Shown here piece by piece: positions 17,515 through 29,019 of a DNA stretch of 64,000 nucleotides (positions are counted from its first letter, which is position 1; each line of letters begins with the position of its first letter). A model generated the notes under the pieces. The model was not told the DNA's origin. It searched no databases and was given only the letters and a program-made list of their open reading frames with translations. The stretch covers positions 1-64,000 of the forward strand of contig JADGJC010000075.1 of assembly GCA_027596075.1 (NCBI GenBank), read 5' to 3'. Position numbers and translations under genes: made by a program. The stretch is from Rhizophlyctis rosea (lineage: Eukaryota > Chytridiomycota > Chytridiomycetes > Rhizophlyctidales > Rhizophlyctidaceae).

Positions 17515-20120
17515 ATGGAGCACCCAACGGGCAGCCCGCTGCCTGGCCAAGGGCCGCCTATATCAATACCTCAACGTAATTCTTTCGCAAAGGAAATTTC
17601 ATTACACACTGCCATCGAGCGACACAGTTTTCAACAGCATCAACTTCAACCACACCACTTGGAAGGCCTGGCAACGGCCTCAACACAGCTTCAGGTGCCA
17701 GTACACGATAAACTGGGTTTGCCACCTTCACTCGGTCAACCATTCCCCACACCCATTCACAGCCCGCTTCAACACTTCCCCTCCAACCACCCCAGTCCAC
17801 CTGCACGCAATTCCTCATTCAGTGCAGGCGTCAGTCCTAATATCCGCCCGGCACCCAAAAGGTCCAATACGGACTCTGTGCTTTCGTCTCATCACCTTGC
17901 CCGCAAACCCATACCAGCAGAGCCTGCAGGGTCATCCAAACCCGTTCCGCCGTCACCCCTCAGAATTCCTGTATCCGGCCCCAATGAATCCGAAAGTTCT
18001 TCAATATTGGACGATGAGACCGGCACAGGGGGGGATAATGAGGAGCGAGCATTGATTGATGCCGCCATGAATGCCCCCCAACCTCCTGTGAAACCTCCTA
18101 GCGATGGTCTGGATGATCCCAAAGCTTTCCCTTTGTTGTCTGGTTACCTTTATAAACTTGGTAGAAACAACAAATGGCAGTGGCGGGTAAGGCTCACTTG
18201 CAGCTGCTCTGCACATTTTTGATGAAGATGACGCTGACCATCTCAATTAAATAGTTGTTCCGCTTTGATGGCACGTTGTTCACCTGTCTCTCTCCGACCG
18301 TGATCAAACTCGCAACCCCGTCCTCCACCTTTACCATCGCCAGCTCGTTATACGTCCCAACATCCAATCCAATGCCATTCATCAATTCTCCACTTCTCAC
18401 TGGCATCTCGAATCCATCAGAAAGTGGAAACATACTGCACGTGCAATTGCCAAAGTGGACCTTACATATGGCTGATGTGGAGCAGATTGGGTTGGTCCGA
18501 AAGCCGAAGAAGGCCAAGGAGGAATCAGAGATAGTGGGTAGTGTAGCTCAGGGTGCAGCTTCAGGTGGACCGGTTGGGAAGGCGGGAGAAGGTATCTTCA
18601 ATGGTGCACGGAACTGCTTCCTCATCCGTACTCACGATGGGAAAAATCATATTCTTCGGGCGAAACGGAATGAAGACTTGGATAGATGGTTATTCGTGTT
18701 GGTGCGAATGTGGAAGGTGGCGATGGATGCGAAGTTGAAGGGTCCTGCAAAACAGGAAGATTGCGATCCGCAACAGGCTAGTTTTGACCCCTTTGATCGG
18801 TACAAAAGGCATGTATCCTTTGTTCCACCTCCTCAGCAACTGCCACCATCTCAACATCAACCACCTATTCCGCCGAAAACACCTCCACCAACTGCTTCGC
18901 AAACACCTCAGGCCCCACCCACGACTTCCCCGGCAGTGCAACAAAATTCGTCACTGGTTCCTTCCATCAATACAGATGAGCCAACTGGAGCTGTTATTGT
19001 CCGGCGACCGTCCAACGAAACCTTGGACGAACATGATGGCACATGGATAGATGATGCAACACTACAGCGCTCCGGTGTTCGCATAGTTCCGGTTGCGCCT
19101 GTCCCAGAAACAGTCGAGCCATCTGGATCCGACGCAACCTCTGCGCCCAACCCGCTTTCACCTATGCAGACCCCATCCGCACTAGCAACACCGCCTTCCA
19201 CACCTCCAACAAAAGCGAAAAATGTTCGATTCATGCAGGTCCTGGACGACATGACCAAAGAAGCCCAACTTCTCCAACAGCAACAACCTAGAGCATACCA
19301 ACAGCTCCAGTCTGCCGCGCTTAAACCCGGTGTCGGACCACTCGAAGTCGACGACAGCCCAATAGGCAACTTCCCACGGGTTCAAAATTTCCTCAGAGGT
19401 CGTGCCAAATCTCCATCGAACCCGCTCCTGTATTACCCAGCACGAACTGCCTCACTGCAATACGCCCCTGAAGAGCTACATGAAATACCCGAATTCGCCC
19501 CACCACCTACTCTTGTGCGTGGAGTTGTCAAGGGCATCCTCAAGCGGCATCCGGGGGACATGGAGGGAACCAGACTAGTTCCACCAGCCAGGAAAGGATC
19601 AATGGAATACCCTCCTCCAACGCACATGTTGGAAGCCATGGGAGTCGAACGCGGACACAGAAGAAGTCTAACAGCGCCAGTGTCCATAGAATACTCCTTC
19701 GACCTCGCAACATCTCACCCACCACCACCGCCACCCACCCACCCCATCGCCCCACCCCGAAATGTCTCTTCACCAACTGAACTCCGCGCCCCACCCCTAT
19801 CCACAATCAACGAACAAGACCCAGACTCCTCCATGGACGACATGTCCCATCTCGCGGACCTGGCCAATCCACCCCCAACCACCAAATCCCGCACTCGCAA
19901 CCGCAACAGCCGCGACAAGGAATCCCGAAAACGTGATTCGGCACAGAAGAAGAAACGGGAAAGTATGCCCGTCATTCAATGGCATGAAGGAGACGGTTCC
20001 CACATCCAGGGAGGGGAAAGTGAAGACGGTGGAGAGTTTGGAACCGGAGAGACTGTGGCGGCATGGAGGGACACCTTGGGAAGGGTTGCCAAGCGTCATT
20101 CGGGATATCAGCAAATTTAG
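17515..20120 (+). CDS. PH-domain protein with long disordered regions
   Basis: Two exons, 17515-18186 and 18255-20120, joined at a clean GT-AG intron that splits the PH domain (NNKWQWR / LFRFDG). The product is 845 residues. Residues 1 to about 205 are Pro/Ser/His-rich and disordered. The PH domain starts at LLSGYLYKLGRNNKWQWR, is interrupted by a loop of roughly 100 residues, and closes with the typical C-terminal helix around LDRWLFVLVRMWK. The rest is Pro-rich with many PPP runs, then a short basic stretch (KSRTRNRNSRDKESRKRDS) near the C-terminus. PH domains bind phosphoinositides or proteins at membranes; a scaffold or signalling adaptor role is inferred. No catalytic domain is visible and I cannot name a specific ortholog. 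Confidence 0.8.
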
Positions 20121-21914
20121 TCTTTGGAGATCTCTTGTGCGTCCTTCTCCGACAAGTTTGCAATTTTGTTCATAGTGTAGATAGAATGTCTTTTACTTTG
20201 TGGGCGGGTTTAGAGGAATAGAGATGAGGGGTCAGCAGAATGCTTCGAAGGGTTACCTTCTGTTATGGAGCTTTTCTGTAATTTAAAGCTCTGGATTTTT
20301 TTTTAATGTGTATGGGCCACATAGCTTTGAGACATCGGTGTTCGGGCCTCTTTGCTTGCCTGGTCCATATTGAGGGTTGACGCTGATGGGGATTTTGCTT
20401 CATTTTGGAGGTTCCTCACGAGGTCCGCCCAATTGCCATTTGCCCTGTGCGCGGCTACTCCTTCCAGCAGGACGAAACATGCTGCTTCATCGATGTTACG
20501 CTCAAAACCCGACATGTGGATAGCGGATTGGGAAGAAATCTGAACGAGCAAATGATGATAAGGATCACTCTCCTGGCGCTAGTCAACGTATGCACAAACC
20601 TGCTACGCACATGGGTCAATCTTCGGATCAATCAAACACAACTTCATGCCGGCCCGGATACCCAATATTGCATTAAATTCACTGCAAGTGAACAATCAGC
20701 ATGCAAAGCATTATGTGGAGCAACGGAAGCGCAATAGACAGCTCACAGAGTGAAAGACGCCGGAGTGAAAACGGCCACCAAAAAGGATTCCTGGAAACAA
20801 AAGAAAAGGGTGGAAGCAGATCAGTTCCTGAGAGGCTTAACACCATGGAAAAAGGGCAACGGAAAGGCCAACCTGTGCATGCCTCCCAAAAACAACGACA
20901 GAAAACAGAAAGAGAACACTGGGAATTCCAGCACGGGAACTCACCCAGTCTAGCAGTCTCAAAAAGCAAAAGCGAATTGGAAAACTCCGGTAAATTGCCT
21001 CCAGTGCACTACTCCTGAGGAGTGTGAAACTCAGACTTGCGACACACATCCCCAACATTAAACCCCAAACCAAGGTCATGTAAGACATTGTCCTTCCTCG
21101 CCAACGTCGAATTGGATGCTATGGAAGGTGTACTGGGCAACCCCGACGTTGGGCCTATAGCCCTTGGACGGCATGGGATGGGTGTGAGATCCTGTGCCGG
21201 TACAAGGTTTTGCCCGACAGCTTGGAAAAATTATGCATTGGATGAAACCTGGAAGTCAATCAAATGGCCCATGGTCTCCGTGACGCACTCAACCAGTGTT
21301 TCCGTTGGGTAAGCAATGTCTGCTATTAATTGAGACCGGGCGACTGGGAGAGGAGGAGGTCTTTGATGAATAAGTGATCGGAGAGAAGGCCTAAAAAGAC
21401 TGTCTGGTGATAAGAGGGACTTGAGGGTGCAAGTAGGGTGGCAAATGTGGTTTCAAGGACGTCGACAATGTTCCGCAATCCGCTTTCCCATATATTTCAA
21501 AAATTTTATCCAATCAGTGAACACCCTTCAATGACATCACTGGCAAAGACAACACTCACCCACCACACACACATTAAAGCAAGATATCTGCACGCTAAGA
21601 ATGAGCGCAGCAACTGCCTGCTGCGGACAATCCCCAATATGAAACAACGCCCCAGCGATCCGACCCAGACCAAAAAACAATCAAAGAACATCATACCAAC
21701 AGCTTCCAACACCAACCCGGGAACATTATTACCCAAATCAATAAAACCTTGCTAAGTCAACAAGAGCTGTGAGCCAGAACCCCTCCAACAACATTCCCCA
21801 AAAGCCCTACCACACCCCCATACCTTGGTAACCAAGAAAATCCCTACAACAGCTTCAACATCCTGATTTCACAACGTAGTATTCAAAAGTTCACCAAATC
21901 TTCCCAATTCAAAT
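20121..21914. other. 1.8 kb without a recognised gene
   Basis: Between the PH-domain gene and VPS16. Only short open frames without family resemblance are present. No rRNA, tRNA or repeat structure was recognised. The length is unusual for this otherwise compact window, so an unannotated non-coding RNA or a degenerate element is possible. Confidence 0.4.
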
Positions 21915-22197
21915 TCACAAGTGTGTCAATAACCAGTCCAGCCAGAGTTCCAAGCCAGAGTTCCAAGTCTCCACAGCTTCCGCTTGCGCTTCAGTGAAAA
22001 AATTCACCAATTCGCCTTTCATTTTTTCAAAACGGCTTTCGACGATGGCTCGGTCCGTCACTTTGAACCCGCGGAGCACGTCTAGTAACGTTTTTAGAAA
22101 CACTGCCGGCAAGAACAAGGAATCGTGATATGGTGTTAGGACTTACCAAAGTTATACCCAATGCCGCCAATGAATTGGAATCAATTCCCATAATGGT
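21915..22197 (-). CDS. Possible small gene, unassigned
   Basis: Minus-strand open frame ending in a stop at 21915, with about 65 codons that look protein-like (GFKVTDRAIVESRFEKMKGELVNFF, amphipathic, then Trp-rich WNSGLELWLDWLLTHL). A candidate upstream exon with an ATG lies near 22197-22140 (MTTIMGIDSNSLAAL), followed by a GTAAGT donor. The reading phases of the two pieces do not join cleanly with the obvious acceptor, so the model is unsettled. No family is recognised. Confidence 0.25.
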
Positions 22198-22352
22198 CGT
22201 CATACTGGTCGTGAAGGGTTGAAGTCACTTCGTAAACAAACCTTGTCCTATTTACAAACAAAACAAACATACTCTACATACAAAACCGCTAGGTAATCAA
22301 TCTACACTACCCTACCTACAAAAACCTCACACCACCCTTAACCACCCACTAA

Positions 22353-25300
22353 TCACGGCGGAACAGGCGTGCTCAACCTCCCACCACCCAACGAAGCCGC
22401 CCCAGACCCAGCCTTCGTCAACAGCTCCAAATACTGCTGAGCATCCCGTTCCTGCTGTCCCCCAGCCCGCACCATCATCTCCACATACTTTTGAGCTTGC
22501 GATAGCGCTCCAGCGGAGATGAGCGTGTCGACAATACCCACGTAGCCGAACTTTTGGTTCGTTTTGGCAAACTAGAAGCATCGGGGTTAGCCATCATGGA
22601 CAAAAGTGTAATAACCGTCCGAATTATGATACCTTTTCCAATGCCTCCCAATTATGCGACTGTGGGAATGGTTGATGTGTCAGCCCAGGAAACAACCCAT
22701 AGCACTTTTTTTCATAGTCAACAGTGGGACAACATCCCCATACCTGAATCAGGCCTCTAATTTTCAACCACCAAAAGCGTTTATCCCCCATTTTGAAATC
22801 AGATTTTAGTTTCGCAGCCCGATTAGCATGCCCCAACAAGATCAGCTTGAAGATTGTCTCGCTCAAGCTCAGGTTCAAGAACTCGTGTGCCGTTTCACGT
22901 TCCAAGACGGTTTGTTGTTGAAGTAGGCGAAGCTGGTCTTCCGTTGACTAAGGGTGCCCCGAGAAACGGAGGTCAGCCTCAGGAAGAAGTAACGCTGAAA
23001 GGGGATATATAAATACCTTGGATTCAAACGCATGCTCTTTATCCTCCGCATACAGCTTGGCGGCGACTTTCAAATGATTGGTGCGGTCCGCCAGTTCCTG
23101 CACGCACACTAATCAAAACTGAGCTCGCACGACTCTTCAACGAAAACACCCACCGCCTCCCCATACGCCTCCATAACCGTCGCATTAGCGTTATCCACTC
23201 TCCTATCATCCTGATAATAAAAGTCGCGGAGCAATTTGACATCCTGTTCTCTGCAGTACGCTTCGAACAAGCTGCATGCCAACGGTTTGCCACTGATAAT
23301 TTTGTAAAATTCAGCGGGGGACAATTGCCGCTTCATGTGAAGGATCACCAGGTAAACTGCGAGGAGTGATCAGCTCGACGTTCACCAGCACTCGATGGTC
23401 GTGCCACCTACCGAGATCCGTATCCCCACTTTCTATTGCCTTCACCAATGCTATCTCATCTTCCTTCATGCTCATGAGCAGCGGGACTTGGTTAGCTGCT
23501 TGAGGTTCATAGTCCAGCAACTAGGAGATGACCAGCCGTGAGTAAGTTAGGAAATCACCACCACCTCCGATAGCAATACTTACTCTGGTTGCAAGCTTCG
23601 TTTGCCCCGCCTCATACGCAGCCTTTGCCACCTCTATGTACGACATCCCAGGCGAATCTTCTCCCAACTTTTCGACAATCATTCGGCACAGTGTTTCCTC
23701 GTCGTGCAATGACCGTTTGATCTGCCATCATTCGTTCAATTCATCATCAGCTCGCTTTTGGATGTGCTTGACGGCAAACGGCATACCTTGGCACATCCCC
23801 AGTGTATGAGCACCCGGTTCCGATTGATTTTCAGATAATCACATATCCGCAATGCTACCAGATGGTGGTGCCGTTGAATCAAACGATTGACGAGAACATC
23901 GGCCGTTAATCGGGTATATCTGTGCAATGTCGATTCAGAAGGTGCGCCGATGTGCGGAGTAACAATCATGAATCTTACTGGTCATAAGTAAGAGGCATGC
24001 CAATGTCGTAGTGGCGTACGGCATTGAGAACCCGGATCGCGCGGCACATGTCTGAAAACTTATCCGCTGGATACGCATCCAAAAACGCTTTACCGAAAGA
24101 CGCTGCCTGCAAGTAGTCAGCTATGAGGAAACGTGTTCGATAAGACACTGGCGATTACCTTGAGTAGGTCTTTTTGCCGCGATTGATCCAACTCGTGTCC
24201 AGCGGCGTCCAGGCACGTATCAACAGCGTCGGTGAGATCCATCTTAATATTCCGAATGTTTTCGTCCGCGCGAGGACTGCCCCGCTGCATTCCAACGACT
24301 TAGCGATGACTTGCTTGATAGTTCCGCCGCAAACGCAATAGGCTCACCTCAAAATGGTCAAACGCATCAAACAGGATGGCTCCGGCTTTTGTCGATCCGA
24401 TCTTATAGACATCTTCTGTAGAGGCTGAAGACTGGACTCAGCGCTCGTGCAACGTCAAGTTCACTCATGTCCGTCCAGCTCCACTTACCAGGCACTCGCT
24501 GCAGGAATTCGCATCGATCATTGGTGATAATGCGCACACCATCGACTTCAGGAACCATATATACTGTCCCGTCATAGGTATATCTTTCGTCATGGAATTA
24601 GAACTAAAATGGAAGAGTGACCATTGCAACAGAGTTCTTACTTTATCCAATCCCCAAATGGGCCCACCATCAAAATCGTGTCTTCCCAGTGCATGACCAC
24701 GGAGTCTTGCCCACACCTGGAGGTGAGATCGTCAACGCTCGTCCTTTTCGCCTATCCTCGAACACATGCGGCCTTACCATGTTACTTGAAGCGGTGCTGT
24801 CGCAGAGTTTGTCGAAAAGTCCGCCAAACTCTTCTGAAAATCTGAGGATACCACCCACAGTCTTCCATCAGCCGTAAACAGTGCCAAGAATTTGCCATTT
24901 GGAGACATGGTTATGCTGCTGAAAGGCCCCTGCTGAACGAGCTACTGGGCGGAAGAGTATCAGCGAAGCGCCACGTGCGAGCCAATGCGCAAGTATGCCG
25001 CACCTGATCTTGAACCGTAGTGCTATCCACAACCAACACTGTTGCGTTTACGCTGACTAATACTTCCAAATGTCCACTGAGCGTAAACTGCGGCGGAATA
25101 ATAGTCCAGCAATGCGGCGCTCCAGTGAGTGCTAGTCAAATAATGCAGCTGTCAGCTGATACAGATTTTGAGGAATGGGGCACCATCGAGGAGCATACCA
25201 TCCGGAAGGCTCTGTACGCGAGGTTCTTCAAAGTTTGTGATGGCGACCAATTTGAAGTTCCTAGTCAACGCTACGAGACCTCCTCCCCATATTTGACATT

Positions 25301-25984
25301 CCATCACTCCGTAATCTTTTGCGTCCTAGTTTCCCGTCGTCCGTCAGCCTCAAGTCGTTACATGCGGCGCCCACACCACGGTGGCCACTGACCTGTCCCA
25401 ACGAGTACTGCGAAAATTCTCCATGAATGTCATATATCCGTATTCCAGTGTACTCCATCACACAAACAAGTTTTTCTGTATTGGTCCAGCCGATGCTGAT
25501 GATTCGTCCTTTGTCCCACTACGAGATTGACGTCAGGATTGGTGAGTGCACAGCTGTTACAACAAGCCGTACTAACCTGAAATTGGTTCATTAATTTGCC
25601 TGATGACGTGTAAATGTACATGACGGGTTTGATATTTTGGTTTTGCAACGCCAGGAGTTTCTTATCGTTGCGTATCATCGCTATGGGTTGAAAAAAGCGG
25701 ATGGGAATAGGGGGATTGGTCAGGTCCACGCGAAGCCAGCGACAAGACACGCTCAGTAGTGGGGGTTGTGCGTACCTACTGGACCCCCATAGGGAGCAAC
25801 TGCCACCATATACTTTGACAAGTCGACGTCTTTCCATAGCATATTGTACACTTCTTGCTTCCTGTTCGGTCTGGTTATTGATGCCACGCGGTGCGAGTAT
25901 GACGGGCCTTTTGCACTTCTACCTGTAGAACCTGTCCCCCATCAGGTTCCACTCAGCTGTGGGACTCGCTGTTGGCCCGAGCAT
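22353..25984 (-). CDS. VPS16: VPS16, HOPS/CORVET core subunit
   Basis: Minus-strand gene of many short exons. The start ATG at 25984-25982 opens [12 protein letters not shown], spliced to [14 protein letters not shown], as in VPS16 orthologs. The N-terminal beta-propeller includes [31 protein letters not shown] and the family-specific [19 protein letters not shown]. The alpha-solenoid includes [121 protein letters not shown] and FWWLKIRGL. The C-terminus runs to the stop at 22353. VPS16 links VPS33 to the HOPS and CORVET tethers in vacuole and endosome fusion. The divergent neighbour across 0.9 kb is a CHR transporter. Exon boundaries in the middle were not all resolved. Confidence 0.93.
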
Positions 25985-26864
25985 GTTGGGCACTTGTTCA
26001 CTCCCGAGGGCTATATGGGTGTTGTGTGAGTGTTTGGTCCAACCAGCTAGTGACTGTTATGAACAACCGACAGGATGACAGGATGATGGGTAGTTGTGAA
26101 CAGGGAGGGCAAGAATAGCCCACAAGTAGCCCGGGCCCTACTATAGGGCCTGGTGAGTCTCCTGAGGCTGGTGCCCCCCTGGCCGGGTGCATGTGAAGTG
26201 TGTGGCTGTTGGCGCTTACATAAATCCTCGAAGGCAAGATGCCGGCACAGTGATTGTGCGTAAACATGCGTGACATGTACATGACAGCAAATGACTCATT
26301 ACTCAGACCCCCAAACGCCGCGGGTTGTTAGATGCGGGTGTCTTTGCTCCAAGCGCCCCCTTGGATTTACCGTTTCACAAAAGACCCTACCTATTTACCT
26401 AGTACTTACTACCTATTGCACGCACCCAAGTAGCGAAGTCTGAACCCAAGTGCCCAAGGTCCCCCAAGCCCCAATCATCGCTCCAAATCGTCGCACGCGT
26501 TGGGAGGGATGGATGGCGAGATGGGTGGGACAGTGACTGTCTTTGCTATAAGGCCAATGATGTTACATGGCTGATGACGAGGACTACCTATGGGAACCCC
26601 CACCATCCAAACAGTTGGCTTCTTCGCCCTCCGTGGCCTCCGACGTGCGCAATATCAAACTTGCCTCACCAAACTGTGAAAACTATCAAACAAAAATGTG
26701 GGTAACTTATGGTATGCGCAACCTTATTTTCCCACCCTTGCCGGCATCACGTTGGGGTTTGGTGATGGCAGTGGAAAGAGGTCGTGCAGATATAACCTCA
26801 TCAACACACAGATAGCCCTTCCAGTGGTCGGCAGCAACCGTCCTTCGCAATCATTGCGACAGCC
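25985..26864. other. Divergent promoter region VPS16 / CHR transporter
   Basis: About 880 bases between two divergently transcribed genes, with GC-rich short palindromes around 26128-26170. An ATG at 26567 opens an 82-codon frame that does not join the transporter frame and is likely leader or chance. No RNA gene is seen. Confidence 0.4.
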
Positions 26865-28857
26865 ATGGACACCCCGCCGCAGTCTCACGGGATAGCACTG
26901 GAGAACCCTCGACCAGATACTCTGAGGTCGAGGACGCCCGAGGAGTCTCACCCAAAGGACTATAACATAGTGAATGTGGATGACCAGGACGTGACCGGTG
27001 ATGGACCGGCCTCTCCCACCACCAATACCCGCCTATTCGAAGAAACCCGTTCCGTACATGTGCGCATACTTGAAGCAATACGGAACTTCCTTCCTCTTAG
27101 CGTCATTGCTTTTGGTGGCCCTCCTGCACACATTGCACTCCTCCATAATACCTTTGTCGTGAACAAGAAGTGGTTGAATGATGCCCTCTTTGGCGAGTTC
27201 TTTGCTGTCAGTCAGGCTTTGCCTGGCCCGGGCTCAACCGAAATGCTCTTTTCAATCGCAATTCATAGAGGTGGACTCATACCGGCCATTGTAGGGTTCT
27301 TCTGTTGGAGGTGGGTTATCATCTCGGGATTCAGTTGGGGGCATTGAGACTGGGAAATGGAGGTGGGAGAGTGGACCGGAAAGTGGGGAGGGGGTGGGAT
27401 CTGGAGGAGATGGGATTGAGAGGCATAGGGTAGATTGTGTTGTTGTTGTCAATGGAGCTAATGAGTGGGAAGGGCGGAGGGTGAGGGGCTCTCCAAGGAC
27501 ATAGTGCTTAACGATGCTTTCCACCAACAGCCTACCAGGCCTAGTAATCATGACCGGCCTCGCACTGGGCGTAGCCCACCTCCCAAACCCCCTCCCCATA
27601 TCCGTTACACAACTCCAAAACGGCATCTCCGCCGCTGTCGTCGGCCTTGTAGCCCAAGCAGGCACATCTCTCTCCAAAAAAATCGTCATCGACAAGCCAA
27701 CCCTCCTAATTGCAACCATAGCCGCAGCTGCAGAATCACTCTACTCTGCACCATGGCTAGAACCTGTCATCATTGCGATCGGTGGAATACTGAGTCTGCT
27801 TTTCATCCGGTTTACTGAGCCTGTAAAGCACTGGGGCACCAAACGGTTCACCAAGTCCAAACGGAAAGCAGCACCTGAAATTGACTCTGACGTGGAATTG
27901 AACAACAGTAGTAACGATGCAATGGTCCCGCCAGGGACTGATCCAGCTCAAGCGGCAGATCCAGAGGTAACTTGTCCCTTACGACTTACTGAATGCCATA
28001 ATTGAAGAACCATTATACTAACTTGAAGGCTTTATACCAGCCCGCAAAAGCCGTCTCTTCCCAAGGACACGTCCCCATGTCATGGCAGGCAGCAATATCC
28101 GTATTCGCCATAACCATCATCCTCCTCATAGCCTTTATGGCACTGAAAAACACCACTGCTGAGATTCGACCCTTGGCCGTGCTGATGCAATTCTATGTGG
28201 CCGGTACGTTTCAATAATCTCCCGTCTCCAGCATTAGACTGTTAGCTCCAAAAAATATGAGTTCCAACATACCAAACTGACCCGCACACCAAAATCCAAA
28301 CCACCATAAACTGAACAACAACAGGCTGCGTAATCTTCGGCGGCGGCCCCGTCGTCATCCCCCTCCTCTACTCCTACGTCGTCGCCCCCGGCTGGGCCTC
28401 AAACCGCGATTTCGCTCTGGGCGTCGCTCTGATCCAAGCCATGCCCGGTCCAAACTTCAACTTTGCCGCCTACTGCGGATGCCTAGCTCTCTCCCCTTGG
28501 GGTCCAGGTGCAGCGATCGGTGGTGCCCTCCTCGGTTACGTGGGGATCTTCACACCCGGGTTGGCGCTCAACGCTGCGTCCATACCGCTGTGGCAACGTG
28601 TGCGGAAGAACAAGATTATTAATGATGTGTTGCCCGGGATGAATGCTGCTGCGGTGGGGTTGGTGTATGCTGCTGCATATCTGTTGTGGGAGAAGGGAAT
28701 TGTTAGAGGGGATCTTGTGGAGCCATTGGGGAGTATTCCGTACTATGCTGTGGTGGCGGGATGTGCGTTCGTTTTGGTGAATGCGGGCGTGCAGACACCG
28801 ATTGTCATGATCCTGGGCGCTCTGGCTGGGTTGGTCGGATTAGGTTTGAATGTATAA
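26865..28857 (+). CDS. CHR-family chromate ion transporter
   Basis: Four exons: 26865-27310, 27531-27966, one from about 28028 to 28202, and one from about 28326 to 28857. Introns are GT-AG and the first is long (220 bases). The protein has the duplicated CHR architecture. The first half has the signature FLPLSVIAFGGPPAHI and SQALPGPGSTEM; the second half repeats it as VIFGGGPVVIPLL and IQAMPGPNFNF. Each half is followed by hydrophobic segments, and an acidic/Ser linker (about 27890-27960) lies between them. Bacterial ChrA exports chromate; fungal homologs are linked to chromate or sulfate transport, so the substrate here is inferred. The start is the ATG at 26865, in frame with the first domain after a short disordered lead of about 60 residues. 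Confidence 0.9.
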
Positions 28858-29019
28858 TGGATGGACATCATAGAAAGTAGAGCCCTGATAATAACTTGTA
28901 ATAATGTGACTTTTGTCCTTTGTTTGTTGAACATACCAATTATACAATTTAGAGAGTTCCTTTGTATAAACATGGGTATTGTACAGGTGTGCAGCTGCAT
29001 TGATTCAATGGCGTAAAAG

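Noticed and set aside
26567..26815. Possible upstream first exon of the chromate transporter
   Set aside because: Its frame does not join the transporter and the transporter has a good ATG at 26865.
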